Source: Clostridia bacterium (GTDB taxonomy: Bacteria; Bacillota; Clostridia; Oscillospirales; Acutalibacteraceae). From it: DNA of 13,981 nucleotides. A program made the position numbers and the translations under genes. The DNA is taken from assembly GCA_024404065.1 (NCBI GenBank), contig JAKSQR010000024.1, positions 1 through 13,981 of the forward strand, read 5' to 3'. Numbering within the stretch: position 1 is the stretch's first letter; each line of letters opens with the position of its first letter. The notes under the pieces were generated by a model. The model worked only from the letters and a program-made list of their open reading frames with translations. It had not been told where the DNA came from and did no database searches. Shown here piece by piece: positions 1 through 6,738 of the stretch.

Positions 1-317
1 GGGCGTGTGTGAGCAAAGTTTGCAACAATTTCTGCTGCCCTCTGCATGGCAATCTTTTCAAGGTCGTAGTCATAAACTAATTTTGAAAGGCCGGAGCAAA
101 CTGTTTTGGTGGTGTTGTCGCTGTTCCAGTACCAGGCGTTGCTGCCTGTGCGGAAGGCATTAACCTTTGCAAAAATTGTTCTTGCTTCGGTTTGATGGTA
201 GGTTACTTCAAAGGAGTATTCTCTGCCATCCCCCGCAAACGAGGGCGTAACTACCGAGCAAAATAAAACAAGCACCAAAAGAATGCAGGAAATGATTTTT
301 GTGAATTTGTTTTTCAT
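1..317 (-). CDS. Secreted CAP/SCP-domain protein, 5' part only
   Basis: The gene reads leftward and runs off the window, so only about 105 residues are visible. Residues 1-28 form a clear signal peptide: a lysine-rich start (MKNKFTK), a hydrophobic core and a cleavage site after SFA. From about residue 50 the sequence matches the start of a CAP (SCP/PR-1) domain: a helix with the pattern LVYDYDLEKIAMQRAAEI, then AHTRP, the conserved histidine segment of this family. CAP proteins in Clostridia are exported or wall-associated; their biochemical role is mostly unknown. The ATG at 315-317 is preceded by a GAGGG-type ribosome binding site. The fold assignment is good, but the C-terminal architecture (for example wall-binding repeats) cannot be seen. 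Its promoter is probably the site at 364-392. Confidence 0.8.
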   Translation of the reverse strand, partial: MKNKFTKIISCILLVLVLFCSVVTPSFAGDGREYSFEVTYHQTEARTIFAKVNAFRTGSNAWYWNSDNTTKTVCSGLSKLVYDYDLEKIAMQRAAEIVANFAHTR

Positions 318-363
318 CCGAATCCCTCTTTCAATAATCAGGCTTTCCGCCTTTCATATTATC

Positions 364-392
364 AGTATGGAATTAAAACATTTTTGTTGCAA
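364..392 (-). promoter_or_regulatory. Possible sigma-A promoter for the CAP protein
   Basis: Read on the minus strand, TTGCAA (387-392) is separated by 17 bp from CATACT (364-369), about 45 bp upstream of the CAP-protein start. The spacing is ideal but both boxes are imperfect. Read-through from the small membrane-protein gene upstream is the alternative. Confidence 0.35.
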
Positions 393-404
393 GACTTCAG
401 TAAA

Positions 405-584
405 TCATTTTTTACGGTTATCAAAAATTGAGCCGATGCCCCAATTCATTGTAATAAGAATGTAGCCAAGTAAAAGGGGCCAGGCAATTGAAAGGATAGC
501 TGCTGCGCCAATATCATCGGTAAAAAGAAAAATGCCGATAAATAAAAGCACTGCTATAACAAGATAGTAAAGAAAAATTTCCAT
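405..584 (-). CDS. Small membrane protein, 59 residues
   Basis: This short frame starts at ATG 584-582 and stops at TGA 407-405. The product is nearly all hydrophobic: a first membrane segment at about residues 3-21 (FLYYLVIAVLLFIGIFLF), a short acidic turn (TDD), a second at about 27-46 (AAAILSIAWPLLLGYILI), and a polar tail ending in DNRKK. A GCAGG ribosome binding site lies about 8 bases before the start. I do not recognise the family and assign no function. The two-helix plan with charged turn and tail, the ribosome binding site and the position between a minus-strand gene and an empty spacer argue that it is real, but short hydrophobic frames can arise by chance. It lies upstream of, and in the same direction as, the CAP-protein gene, 87 bp away. 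Confidence 0.6.
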   Translation of the reverse strand: MEIFLYYLVIAVLLFIGIFLFTDDIGAAAILSIAWPLLLGYILITMNWGIGSIFDNRKK

Positions 585-686
585 AACTTAACCTGCTTTC
601 TGCATATTTTATAACATCAGTTGAGAGCCTCACGCCTTCATTACCTTCAGAAATGAAACCGCCTCCGAAGCCTGTGTTATTTCCTG

Positions 687-714
687 ATTATATTTTACCA
701 CCAAGATAGTCCAA
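687..714 (-). promoter_or_regulatory. Possible promoter for the 59-residue membrane protein
   Basis: On the minus strand a perfect TATAAT (687-692) lies 16 bp after TTGGAC (709-714), a weak -35 box. A transcript from here would have a leader of about 95 bases before the ATG at 584. Confidence 0.3.
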
Positions 715-733
715 AAAACAGGACTCAACCCGC

Positions 734-753
734 AAAATAACAGCCGTTATTTT
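734..753. repeat. Perfect 8-bp inverted repeat, possible operator
   Basis: AAAATAAC (734-741), a four-base centre AGCC, and GTTATTTT (746-753) form a perfect dyad between divergent genes. It has no following U-run on either strand, so it does not look like a terminator. It sits just upstream of the candidate minus promoter and about 130 bp upstream of the transporter promoter, as a regulator binding site might. Confidence 0.45.
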
Positions 754-883
754 AACATTCCTGCAAATTGAAATGACATATTTTACTATATACTATCTGA
801 GTTGAATTTACGGCCTGTGAGAAAAACATATGGAAGACAAAGTGAATAATAAAAATATTATCACTAAATTTTACAGGTGTATT

Positions 884-911
884 TTGTAATAACTTACAGT
901 ATAAATATAAT
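884..911 (+). promoter_or_regulatory. Likely promoter of the transporter operon
   Basis: TTGTAA (884-889), a 16-bp spacer, and a perfect TATAAT (906-911) in an AT-rich zone. A second TATAAT at 924-929 has no good -35 box but could give another start. Transcripts would have a leader of about 25-45 bases before the ATG at 961. Confidence 0.55.
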
Positions 912-960
912 GTAATAATAATGTATAATATCTTTATAGCAAAATATTACAGGAGGGCGT

Positions 961-3297
961 ATGGGCGAGCTTATAGCGAAGGCAAATGATTTTATATCTG
1001 ACCTGAAGATGTATTGGCGTCAGCCAAGACCAGGCGAATACGTACCCTACAGAGAGGTATTTATGCTTTCTGTGGGTTGGATGGCATTACTTATGTCTAT
1101 TCAGTGGACCATCGGCTTTGGTGTAGGTAACCAGTTTACTGGTATGACCCTGCAAATGAATAACCGTGAGCTGCTCATTATGAGCTACGTATGCCAGGCA
1201 ATAGGCTATATTACCACACCGCTTAATGCTTATATTATAGATAATCTTCGCTCATCTGCAGGCAAGTACAGGGTATATATCAAGCTTGCAATACCCTCAA
1301 TGATTCTTACAATTATTTCGCTGTGGCTTCCTTATGAGTCTGTCCGTGACAGCGGTCGTTTTGGTCGTTATATTATGATTGGTATGCTTTTCATAATGGG
1401 TCAGGTGCAGGGCTATATTCAGGGCTGGGTTAATACAGGCGTCAGCAATATGGTCCATGTTATGACACCTAACACTCAGGAGCGTACTAAGATAATGGCT
1501 ATCACAAGCATTATCTATTCGCTTGGTTATACAATCAATAACGTATATTATCCACTTATGGTTGACGTTCTTTGTGAGAATGGTGATAAGTACAATATGC
1601 GTTATTTCAGGGGCACTTACACTCCAGTTGCCTTACTGATGCCCCTTGTATTGCTTGCCTATTTCGGCACAAAGGAAAGGCTTGTTTTGCCTAAGAGCCG
1701 TATTACAAAAATGAGCTTCGGTAACTCAATGCGTGCAGTTGCAGGCAATAAAATCTTCTGGATTAAGTGCGCTGACGGCTGGAATGATTTCCTTGAGGGC
1801 GCTAAGGGTAATATCTGGGATTGGATGGTTTACCGTGCCCATATTATGAAAAGTACAACCTACGGCTTGCTCAATACTATTTCATATAATGCACAGTTCT
1901 GGGGCATGCTTTTATCCCCGTGGTTTATAAAAAAATTCGGAAAGCGAAATATTAAGATAGTTAAGAATATATTGCAGATATTCCTTATTGCTTCCTATTT
2001 CTTATTCTATAAAACACCATTTGCCGCTATTGGCCTTTTTATAGTTTATACTGTTGATAGGTTTATAGATACAGGCAATGTTATTGATGCTGCTATTGAG
2101 AGTGATATGCGTGATAATCAGCAGTATCTGATAGGTGAAAGAATTGATGGTGCATTTGGATTTATTTCATCCTATGCAGGTGGTGTAATCGGTGCAGTCA
2201 CAGGTCTTTTCATACCATGGGTATATAAGAAGAAGGGCTTTGATGGTAATGATTATTCTGTGCTTGATGTTTACAAAGATTATGACGAAAGCAAGCCCTT
2301 AAGTCAGCAGATAAAAAATCCGGATTGTGTGCTTTATTCGCTTATGGATACCCTGCTTGTGATATCTGTTATCGGCGCCGCTGTGGATGTGCTTCCGTGG
2401 TTTGCCTATGATATAACCGAAACCGGTCAGAAATCTATGATTCGTGTAATCCGTATCCGTACACTTATTGAGGATGAGAATAACGGCAATCGTGATGAGG
2501 GTGCTTACATAGAGGGCTGTGAAGCTATTATGAAGGCTCGTAAATATCACGGACTTGATAAAATGGAAGTGCCTGGCAGAGAGCTTATAAACAAGGCAAG
2601 AAGTCTTCCTGCAAATACACCTGAAGAAAAACAAGCAAGGCTTCAGGCAATTAAAGAAGCCAAAAAGCAGATTGAAGAGGCTATGGAGTATAACGAAGAG
2701 ATTGAAATTGCAGATTTCGTTATGCGTGAGCTTAACAGATTCACAACTGATTTCGGTAAAAATCAGCTTGAGCTTTGTAAAAGAATTGTCAGCGGAGGCG
2801 CAGACCACTTCCACGAGAATGCCGCAGAGCTTCTTAAGCTTGCAGAGGAATTACCTCAGGGCGCTGTTAAGGAAGAAAAAACATGGCGCAAGCAGGAGAT
2901 TAAGAATGCAAAAATGCTCGCAGGCTCAAACAGAATAGCTTCTTATTATCCCGATAATCATGTACCTTATGACCCTGATTTTGTACAGCGTGCTTATGAT
3001 ATGCCGGATGATACAAAGCAGAATGCAAAGCTGCGCCGTAAGGCAATGAAGCAGGCTAATAAAGAGCAGAATATGTACTCAACCTATGCTGCTCCATACC
3101 TTTCAGCTCAGCGCACACTTGAGCTTTATGAGGGCTACAATCACCTTGATGAGCTTACCGCAGACTATGATAATGTAGTAAGCGAAAGGACCGCCCGTCT
3201 TGATGCTGAAAGAGAAGAAAAAGAACGCCTTGATAAAGAGCGCAGGTTAGATAAGGAGCGCTACAAGGCAGAGAAAAAGATGAAGAAACAAAAATAA
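961..3297 (+). CDS. MFS sugar-type transporter (GPH-like) with long repeated cytoplasmic tail
   Basis: This 778-residue protein has a membrane part (about residues 34-482) and a soluble tail (about 490-778). Hydrophobic segments are visible near 34-54, 72-94, 106-125, 136-157, 178-199, 221-236, 302-322, 334-350, 353-366, 397-421 and 459-483, the layout of MFS carriers of the glycoside-pentoside-hexuronide:cation (MelB-like) group. The family usually has about 450-500 residues, so the extra 290 are unusual. The tail is charged and helical, holds three degenerate copies of a helix-LP-helix motif (about 541-570, 623-653, 673-702) and ends in a very basic/acidic coiled coil (about 740-778). The start has AGGAGG four bases upstream. 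The gene for a sugar isomerase-like enzyme begins 24 bp downstream, so the substrate is inferred to be a sugar or sugar acid; the exact one cannot be told. Confidence 0.85.
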   Translation: MGELIAKANDFISDLKMYWRQPRPGEYVPYREVFMLSVGWMALLMSIQWTIGFGVGNQFTGMTLQMNNRELLIMSYVCQAIGYITTPLNAYIIDNLRSSAGKYRVYIKLAIPSMILTIISLWLPYESVRDSGRFGRYIMIGMLFIMGQVQGYIQGWVNTGVSNMVHVMTPNTQERTKIMAITSIIYSLGYTINNVYYPLMVDVLCENGDKYNMRYFRGTYTPVALLMPLVLLAYFGTKERLVLPKSRITKMSFGNSMRAVAGNKIFWIKCADGWNDFLEGAKGNIWDWMVYRAHIMKSTTYGLLNTISYNAQFWGMLLSPWFIKKFGKRNIKIVKNILQIFLIASYFLFYKTPFAAIGLFIVYTVDRFIDTGNVIDAAIESDMRDNQQYLIGERIDGAFGFISSYAGGVIGAVTGLFIPWVYKKKGFDGNDYSVLDVYKDYDESKPLSQQIKNPDCVLYSLMDTLLVISVIGAAVDVLPWFAYDITETGQKSMIRVIRIRTLIEDENNGNRDEGAYIEGCEAIMKARKYHGLDKMEVPGRELINKARSLPANTPEEKQARLQAIKEAKKQIEEAMEYNEEIEIADFVMRELNRFTTDFGKNQLELCKRIVSGGADHFHENAAELLKLAEELPQGAVKEEKTWRKQEIKNAKMLAGSNRIASYYPDNHVPYDPDFVQRAYDMPDDTKQNAKLRRKAMKQANKEQNMYSTYAAPYLSAQRTLELYEGYNHLDELTADYDNVVSERTARLDAEREEKERLDKERRLDKERYKAEKKMKKQK

Positions 3298-3321
3298 TTT
3301 TGAATAAGAAGGAGTAATACT

Positions 3322-4107
3322 ATGTTTAAGCCAAAAATGGGTATTCAGCTTTATACCCTTAGAGATTATATTAAAAATAAAGAGGATTTTGATACTACTC
3401 TTGCAAGGCTTCAAAAGATGGGAGTTAAGGATGTTCAGATTTCCGGTATAGGTGATTTCCCCGCAGCCGACCAGGCAGAGGTACTTAAAAAGTACGATAT
3501 GCAGGTTTGCATAACTCATAAATCATTTGATGATATTCTTGAGGATACCGATAAAATGATAGAGGACCACAAAATAATCGGCTGCGATGCTATGGGCATA
3601 GGCTCCGCTCCTGACGAGGGCAGATATTCAGCAAAAAATGTACGTGATTTTATAGCAAAGGCAAATGCCCTTGGTGAAAGATTAAGCAAAGAAGGTATGA
3701 CCTTTAACTACCATAACCATCATTTTGAGTTTCAGCGCCTTTCCGATATGAGCTGCTGCATGATGGATTTGCTTCTTGAAGAGACTGACCCAAGATATTT
3801 TCATTTTATACCTGATGTTGCATGGATTGACTATGCAGAGCAGGACCCTGTAAAGGTGCTTGAAAAGATGAAGGGCAGAGTAAAGGTACTTCATTTTAAG
3901 GATTATATGTTCCTTCCAAACCGTGAAAGAAGATTTACTTCTCTTGGTAAAGGCACAGTAGATTTAGAGGCTTGCTATGAGGCTGCCTGCAGGCTCGAAA
4001 TACCCTACATAATGTATGAGCAGGATATTGACTGGCTCAATGGTGACCCCTTCCAGTCTACTGAAGAAAGCTGGGAATATATGATGAAACTTGACAGCAG
4101 AAATTAA
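3322..4107 (+). CDS. Sugar phosphate isomerase/epimerase-like TIM barrel protein
   Basis: A 261-residue protein of the xylose-isomerase-like (AP endonuclease 2) TIM-barrel superfamily, which isomerises or epimerises sugars and related polyols with a divalent metal. The opening strand MGIQLYTLRD is typical. Probable active-site elements are seen in order: YHNHHFEF (residues 130-137), PDVAW (164-168, D165), HFKD (191-194) and YEQD (232-235, E233). Its length fits single-domain members. AAGGAG lies 7 bases before the ATG. It follows the transporter by 24 bp and is almost surely cotranscribed, so it probably acts on the imported compound. Distant relatives include IolE/IolI-type inosose enzymes and 3-keto-sugar enzymes. 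The substrate is not determined by sequence alone. Confidence 0.85.
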   Translation: MFKPKMGIQLYTLRDYIKNKEDFDTTLARLQKMGVKDVQISGIGDFPAADQAEVLKKYDMQVCITHKSFDDILEDTDKMIEDHKIIGCDAMGIGSAPDEGRYSAKNVRDFIAKANALGERLSKEGMTFNYHNHHFEFQRLSDMSCCMMDLLLEETDPRYFHFIPDVAWIDYAEQDPVKVLEKMKGRVKVLHFKDYMFLPNRERRFTSLGKGTVDLEACYEAACRLEIPYIMYEQDIDWLNGDPFQSTEESWEYMMKLDSRN

Positions 4108-4166
4108 ATGTTTGCTGATAGCAGATTGGCTATGCCAAATAATATGAGCTTATAGAGGTTTGACAG

Positions 4167-4724
4167 TTGTATAGGTGGTACTATAATACGCCCTGTGAGT
4201 TTTCTCCCATAGTAATGGTTTCGGATGGCGAATATCTTACAGGATTATGGTTTGAGGGCTCTCGCTTTATGCCCGAAACAAAGAATTATGATGAAAAATA
4301 CATATCAGTTTTTGCTGAAACAAGCAGGTGGCTTGATATATATTTCAGTGGAAAAAATCCGGATTTTACACCACCATACAAGCTCCTTGGGTTAACTCCA
4401 TTTCGTAAAAGAGTGGCTGAAATAATGCTTTCTATCCCCTATGGTGAGGTTGCTACATACAATGATATAGCTAAGCAGATTGCGTCAGAAAGAGGCATTT
4501 CAATAATGTCTGCCCAGGCAGTAGGCGGTGCTGTTGGACATAATCCAATTTGTATAATAATACCTTGCCACAGAGTAGTTGGCTCTGATGGGTCACTTAC
4601 AGGCTATGGTGGAGGTTTGGAAAACAAAAAAGCTTTGCTCTGTTGTGAAAAATCCGCTTTTATTATTGATGCTGAAGCTTGCCTTGATAATAAAAATGAT
4701 AGCTCAATTGATTTTACTAAATAA
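4167..4724 (+). CDS. ogt: Methylated-DNA--protein-cysteine methyltransferase (Ogt/MGMT type)
   Basis: A suicidal DNA repair protein that moves the methyl group of O6-methylguanine (and O4-methylthymine) to its own cysteine. The acceptor motif PCHRV is complete (residues 133-137, C134). The DNA-binding helix-turn-helix region is seen upstream (TPFRKRVAEIMLSIPYGEVATYNDIA, with an Arg-finger-like segment AQAVGGAVGHNP). The N-terminal domain (about 1-75) is the usual Ogt type, and the 185-residue length is normal. The start is TTG at 4167: an in-frame TGA lies just two codons upstream, no ATG precedes the conserved N-terminus, and AGAGG (4154-4158) is 8 bases upstream. I see no convincing promoter in the 59 bp before it, so it is probably the last gene of the transporter operon. 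Confidence 0.93.
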   Translation: MYRWYYNTPCEFSPIVMVSDGEYLTGLWFEGSRFMPETKNYDEKYISVFAETSRWLDIYFSGKNPDFTPPYKLLGLTPFRKRVAEIMLSIPYGEVATYNDIAKQIASERGISIMSAQAVGGAVGHNPICIIIPCHRVVGSDGSLTGYGGGLENKKALLCCEKSAFIIDAEACLDNKNDSSIDFTK

Positions 4725-4771
4725 GGTGTTATAGATGAATCCGGAATTTCAGATTTGTGTATAGCAAAAAT

Positions 4772-4797
4772 CCCCCTAAGGTATTTACCATAGGGGG
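4772..4797. terminator. Bidirectional intrinsic terminator
   Basis: The stem pairs CCCCCTA (4772-4778) with TAGGGGG (4791-4797), an A-A mismatch, then GGTA (4780-4783) with TACC (4786-4789). AAAAA precedes it (4766-4770), giving a U-run on the minus strand, and TTAATTTT follows on the plus strand. It lies between the convergent ogt and GH130 genes and can serve both. Confidence 0.88.
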
Positions 4798-4819
4798 TTA
4801 ATTTTATAATCGTATTTTA

Positions 4820-5773
4820 TTATTTGATAAGGTCATTATCCTTAATGTACTTAACAACCTCGTCAACTGTTGTAAATGCAAGGGCAACAGTTGTATCTGC
4901 AGCGCCATAGTAAATAGCAATTCTGCCTGTATCCTGGTCAGCAAGTGCTGCGCAGGGGAATACAACGTTAGGAACGTCGCCAACAGTTTCATAAAGCTCG
5001 TGAGGAGCAAGAAGGAAGCTGTCTGCTCTGTGAAGAACCTTTGAAGGATCATCTCTGTCAAGGATTGCAGCGCCCATGCTGTAGGTGAAACCATTACAGC
5101 TTGTAAGTACGCCATGGTAGAAGAGAAGCCAGCCTTCGTCAATTTCAATGGGGGTGGGGCCTGCACCAATCTTGGTCATTTCCCAGTTCTTTACAGGTTT
5201 CATAACAAATCTGTATTTGCCCCAGAAGGTAAGGTCAGGGGAGGACTGAAGGAAAATATCACCATAAGGTGTGTGACCTCTGTCACAGGGTCTTACAAGA
5301 AGCTGATATTCGTTGTTTATCTTACGGGGGAAGAGTACGCCATTACGTGCAACGGGGTATGTTGCTTCCTCGTGCTCTGTCCATGTTTTGAAATCTGCAG
5401 TGCTTGCAATACCAATTACAGTACCGTTAGGGGTAAGCTTTACCCAGCTGAGGTAGTATCTGTCTTCAATTTTGCAAAGTCTGGGGTCATAGCCTCTGAA
5501 GATAACCTTATTATCAAGCTCCCAATGGATAGCATCTTTACTGTAACCAGTTACAATTTCATGGTCACGTGTACGCATATCGCAGCGGAATACACCTACA
5601 AAACCGTCACCATAAGGTACTACAGCAGAGTTGAAAATGCTGTTTGCCATGTAAAGATTATCTCTTGTGATAATGGGGTTTGCATTGTATCTCCATACAG
5701 GGTACTGATAGCCTTCGGGTTTATCCTGCCAGGGTAAATTCTGAATGCTGTCGCCGTTAATAATTTTAGCCAT
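4820..5773 (-). CDS. GH130 family beta-1,4-mannoside phosphorylase
   Basis: The 317-residue product is a five-bladed beta-propeller enzyme of glycoside hydrolase family 130. These enzymes use phosphate to cleave beta-1,4-mannosides, releasing mannose 1-phosphate inside the cell; there is no signal peptide here. The family acid motif is present as GYDPR (residues 94-98, D96 the likely catalytic acid), with NSIFNSAVV (44-52), R63 and D65 of VFRCD, VARNGVLFPRK, and the signature GAGPTPI plus GWLLFYHGV. The length fits subfamily 2 (RaMP2/Uhgb_MP type, mannooligosaccharide or Man-GlcNAc phosphorylase, about 320-330 residues) better than subfamily 1 (about 390). AAAGGAG precedes the ATG. It is a single-gene unit with its own promoter zone and terminator. 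Which mannoside it prefers is not resolved. Confidence 0.88.
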   Translation of the reverse strand: MAKIINGDSIQNLPWQDKPEGYQYPVWRYNANPIITRDNLYMANSIFNSAVVPYGDGFVGVFRCDMRTRDHEIVTGYSKDAIHWELDNKVIFRGYDPRLCKIEDRYYLSWVKLTPNGTVIGIASTADFKTWTEHEEATYPVARNGVLFPRKINNEYQLLVRPCDRGHTPYGDIFLQSSPDLTFWGKYRFVMKPVKNWEMTKIGAGPTPIEIDEGWLLFYHGVLTSCNGFTYSMGAAILDRDDPSKVLHRADSFLLAPHELYETVGDVPNVVFPCAALADQDTGRIAIYYGAADTTVALAFTTVDEVVKYIKDNDLIK

Positions 5774-5801
5774 AATAAATCTCCTTTAAATTGCTAAAGG
5801 C

Positions 5802-5842
5802 ATATTACCATATTATTATAATAAAGTAAACAAAAAATTGAA
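5802..5842 (-). promoter_or_regulatory. Promoter zone of the GH130 gene
   Basis: Two overlapping candidates are visible on the minus strand: TTCAAT (5837-5842), 16 bp, TATAAT (5815-5820); and TTTACT (5825-5830), 17 bp, TAATAT (5802-5807). Either would give a short leader before the ATG at 5773. The AT-richness makes the choice uncertain. Confidence 0.45.
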
Positions 5843-5844
5843 AT

Positions 5845-5872
5845 AAAAAAGCGGAGAAGCTTATCTCCGCTT
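5845..5872 (-). terminator. Intrinsic terminator of the membrane HTH regulator
   Basis: AAGCGGAGA (5849-5857) pairs with TCTCCGCTT (5864-5872) around a six-base loop, and the minus transcript continues with a U-run (A-run 5845-5850 on the plus strand). It begins 8 bases after the stop codon of the minus-strand gene at 5881 and insulates the GH130 gene. Confidence 0.88.
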
Positions 5873-5880
5873 AATTTTTA

Positions 5881-6525
5881 TTATTCCTGTGTTTCTTCGC
5901 CTTTTTCTTTCTCTTCCTTAGGTTTTCTGAAAAAGTGTCTGTTAATAAACCAAAGTATAGTAAGCACCTGCATTATTGCGCATACAATGTAAATAAATGC
6001 AAATTTGCCACTTGCACCAAACACCATAATGGGTATTGTAACTGTCCATATAATTCCGCTTACGGAAAGAGCCCTTGCAACTGTGCCATACCATATACAA
6101 GAGAATACAAGCAAAACAATAAATGAAGCGGGTATTGCAATTAAAAACAGGCTCCAGGTTTTAGGAATATCAAAGGGCAGTATTTTCAGTATGTAAAACA
6201 ATACTGAAGCAGTAAGCCAACAAAGACCTATGGACATAGTTACTATCATTGCCCTGCGTGCCTTCTTCTTTTTAGGTGTATCCTTTTCTTCGGGCTTAGC
6301 GCCGGCTTCCTCACCTAAAATATCACTTAAAGAAACGCCTAAAATCTCAGCCATCTGCTTAAGCACATAGATATCGGGCAGACCATCGCCACGCTCCCAT
6401 TTAGATACGGACTTGTCAGAATAGTTAAGCTTCTCAGCAAGCATTCCCTGAGTAAGGCCGCTTTCTTTACGGTATCTTGTTATATTTTTAGCAACTTTAT
6501 TCTTAAAATCAAACTCACTAATCAT
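5881..6525 (-). CDS. XRE-family HTH regulator with four-helix membrane domain
   Basis: This 214-residue protein joins an N-terminal Cro/C1-type helix-turn-helix (about residues 11-70, with the typical LTQGMLAEKLNYSDKSVSKW and GLPDIYVLKQMAEILGVSLSDIL segments) to a lysine-rich linker (about 77-92) and four hydrophobic segments near 93-113, 124-146, 152-170 and 175-195. It ends in a charged tail (KPKEEKEKGEETQE). The plan suggests a DNA-binding protein held at the membrane that responds to an envelope or lipid cue; this is inference. I set the start at ATG 6525: TGAGGGAA lies just upstream, and the frame's earlier start at 6588 would lie inside the promoter. It is divergent from the hemolysin III-like gene, which it may regulate. 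Confidence 0.82.
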   Translation of the reverse strand: MISEFDFKNKVAKNITRYRKESGLTQGMLAEKLNYSDKSVSKWERGDGLPDIYVLKQMAEILGVSLSDILGEEAGAKPEEKDTPKKKKARRAMIVTMSIGLCWLTASVLFYILKILPFDIPKTWSLFLIAIPASFIVLLVFSCIWYGTVARALSVSGIIWTVTIPIMVFGASGKFAFIYIVCAIMQVLTILWFINRHFFRKPKEEKEKGEETQE

Positions 6526-6559
6526 AAAAATTCCCTCAGATTCATCAAAATACAAGGCA

Positions 6560-6588
6560 ATTATACTATATGTTATATGGCCTGTCAA
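6560..6588 (-). promoter_or_regulatory. Consensus sigma-A promoter of the membrane HTH regulator
   Basis: On the minus strand a perfect TTGACA (6583-6588), a 17-bp spacer and a perfect TATAAT (6560-6565). Transcription should start near 6553, leaving a leader of about 27 bases with the GAGGGAA ribosome binding site. A promoter this strong often needs a repressor. Confidence 0.85.
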
Positions 6589-6606
6589 CCCTTGATATAT
6601 AAGAAA

Positions 6607-6623
6607 CTCTACTGTGAGTAGAG
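6607..6623. repeat. 7-bp inverted repeat in a divergent intergenic region
   Basis: CTCTACT (6607-6613), centre GTG, AGTAGAG (6617-6623). It lies about 20 bp upstream of the -35 box of the HTH-regulator promoter and about 65 bp upstream of the candidate promoter of the divergent gene. A partial copy (TAGAG) follows at about 6628-6632. No U-run follows, so an operator is more likely than a terminator. Confidence 0.45.
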
Positions 6624-6686
6624 AAAATAGAGTGGCAAATTCTACCCAGAATGAGGGTGCTTTGCTAAACTACCACTATGGATAGG

Positions 6687-6715
6687 GTGACAACAGCAGA
6701 GCCTGGTGATAAGAT
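6687..6715 (+). promoter_or_regulatory. Possible promoter of the hemolysin III-like gene
   Basis: GTGACA (6687-6692), a 17-bp spacer and TAAGAT (6710-6715). The start site would fall near 6722, just before the GGAGGTG ribosome binding site (6727-6733). The -10 box is weak. Confidence 0.45.
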
Positions 6716-6738
6716 AAAGACATCTTGGAGGTGATTTT

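Larger units (their letters stand above)
585..960. other. Gene-free spacer between divergent genes
   Basis: These 376 bp separate the minus-strand small membrane-protein gene from the plus-strand transporter. They contain a candidate minus promoter (687-714), a perfect 8-bp inverted repeat (734-753), the very AT-rich plus promoter zone (about 880-930) and the AGGAGG ribosome binding site (951-956). I find no convincing coding frame, tRNA or riboswitch. On the minus strand a frame without ATG runs through about 530-685, but it has no plausible start. Confidence 0.6.

Noticed and set aside
530..685. Minus-strand open stretch with glycine-rich beginning, overlapping the small membrane-protein gene
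   Set aside because: No ATG or well-placed alternative start and no ribosome binding site; a pseudogene remnant cannot be shown.
2299..2814. Long minus-strand open frame opposite the transporter tail
   Set aside because: It lies wholly antisense to a well-supported gene, has no family features, and its length follows from the codon usage of the sense strand.
4113..4138. Two tiny adjacent hairpins, TGCT-GAT-AGCA and TTGGC-TAT-GCCAA, before ogt
   Set aside because: Stems of 4 and 5 bp with no U-run; too weak to call a terminator or operator.
5114..5737. Long plus-strand open frame opposite the GH130 gene
   Set aside because: Cysteine-rich, featureless antisense translation of a confident enzyme gene.
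6526..6588. Longer N-terminus for the membrane HTH regulator
   Set aside because: The extra codons overlap the perfect TTGACA/TATAAT promoter and have no ribosome binding site; ATG 6525 has one.
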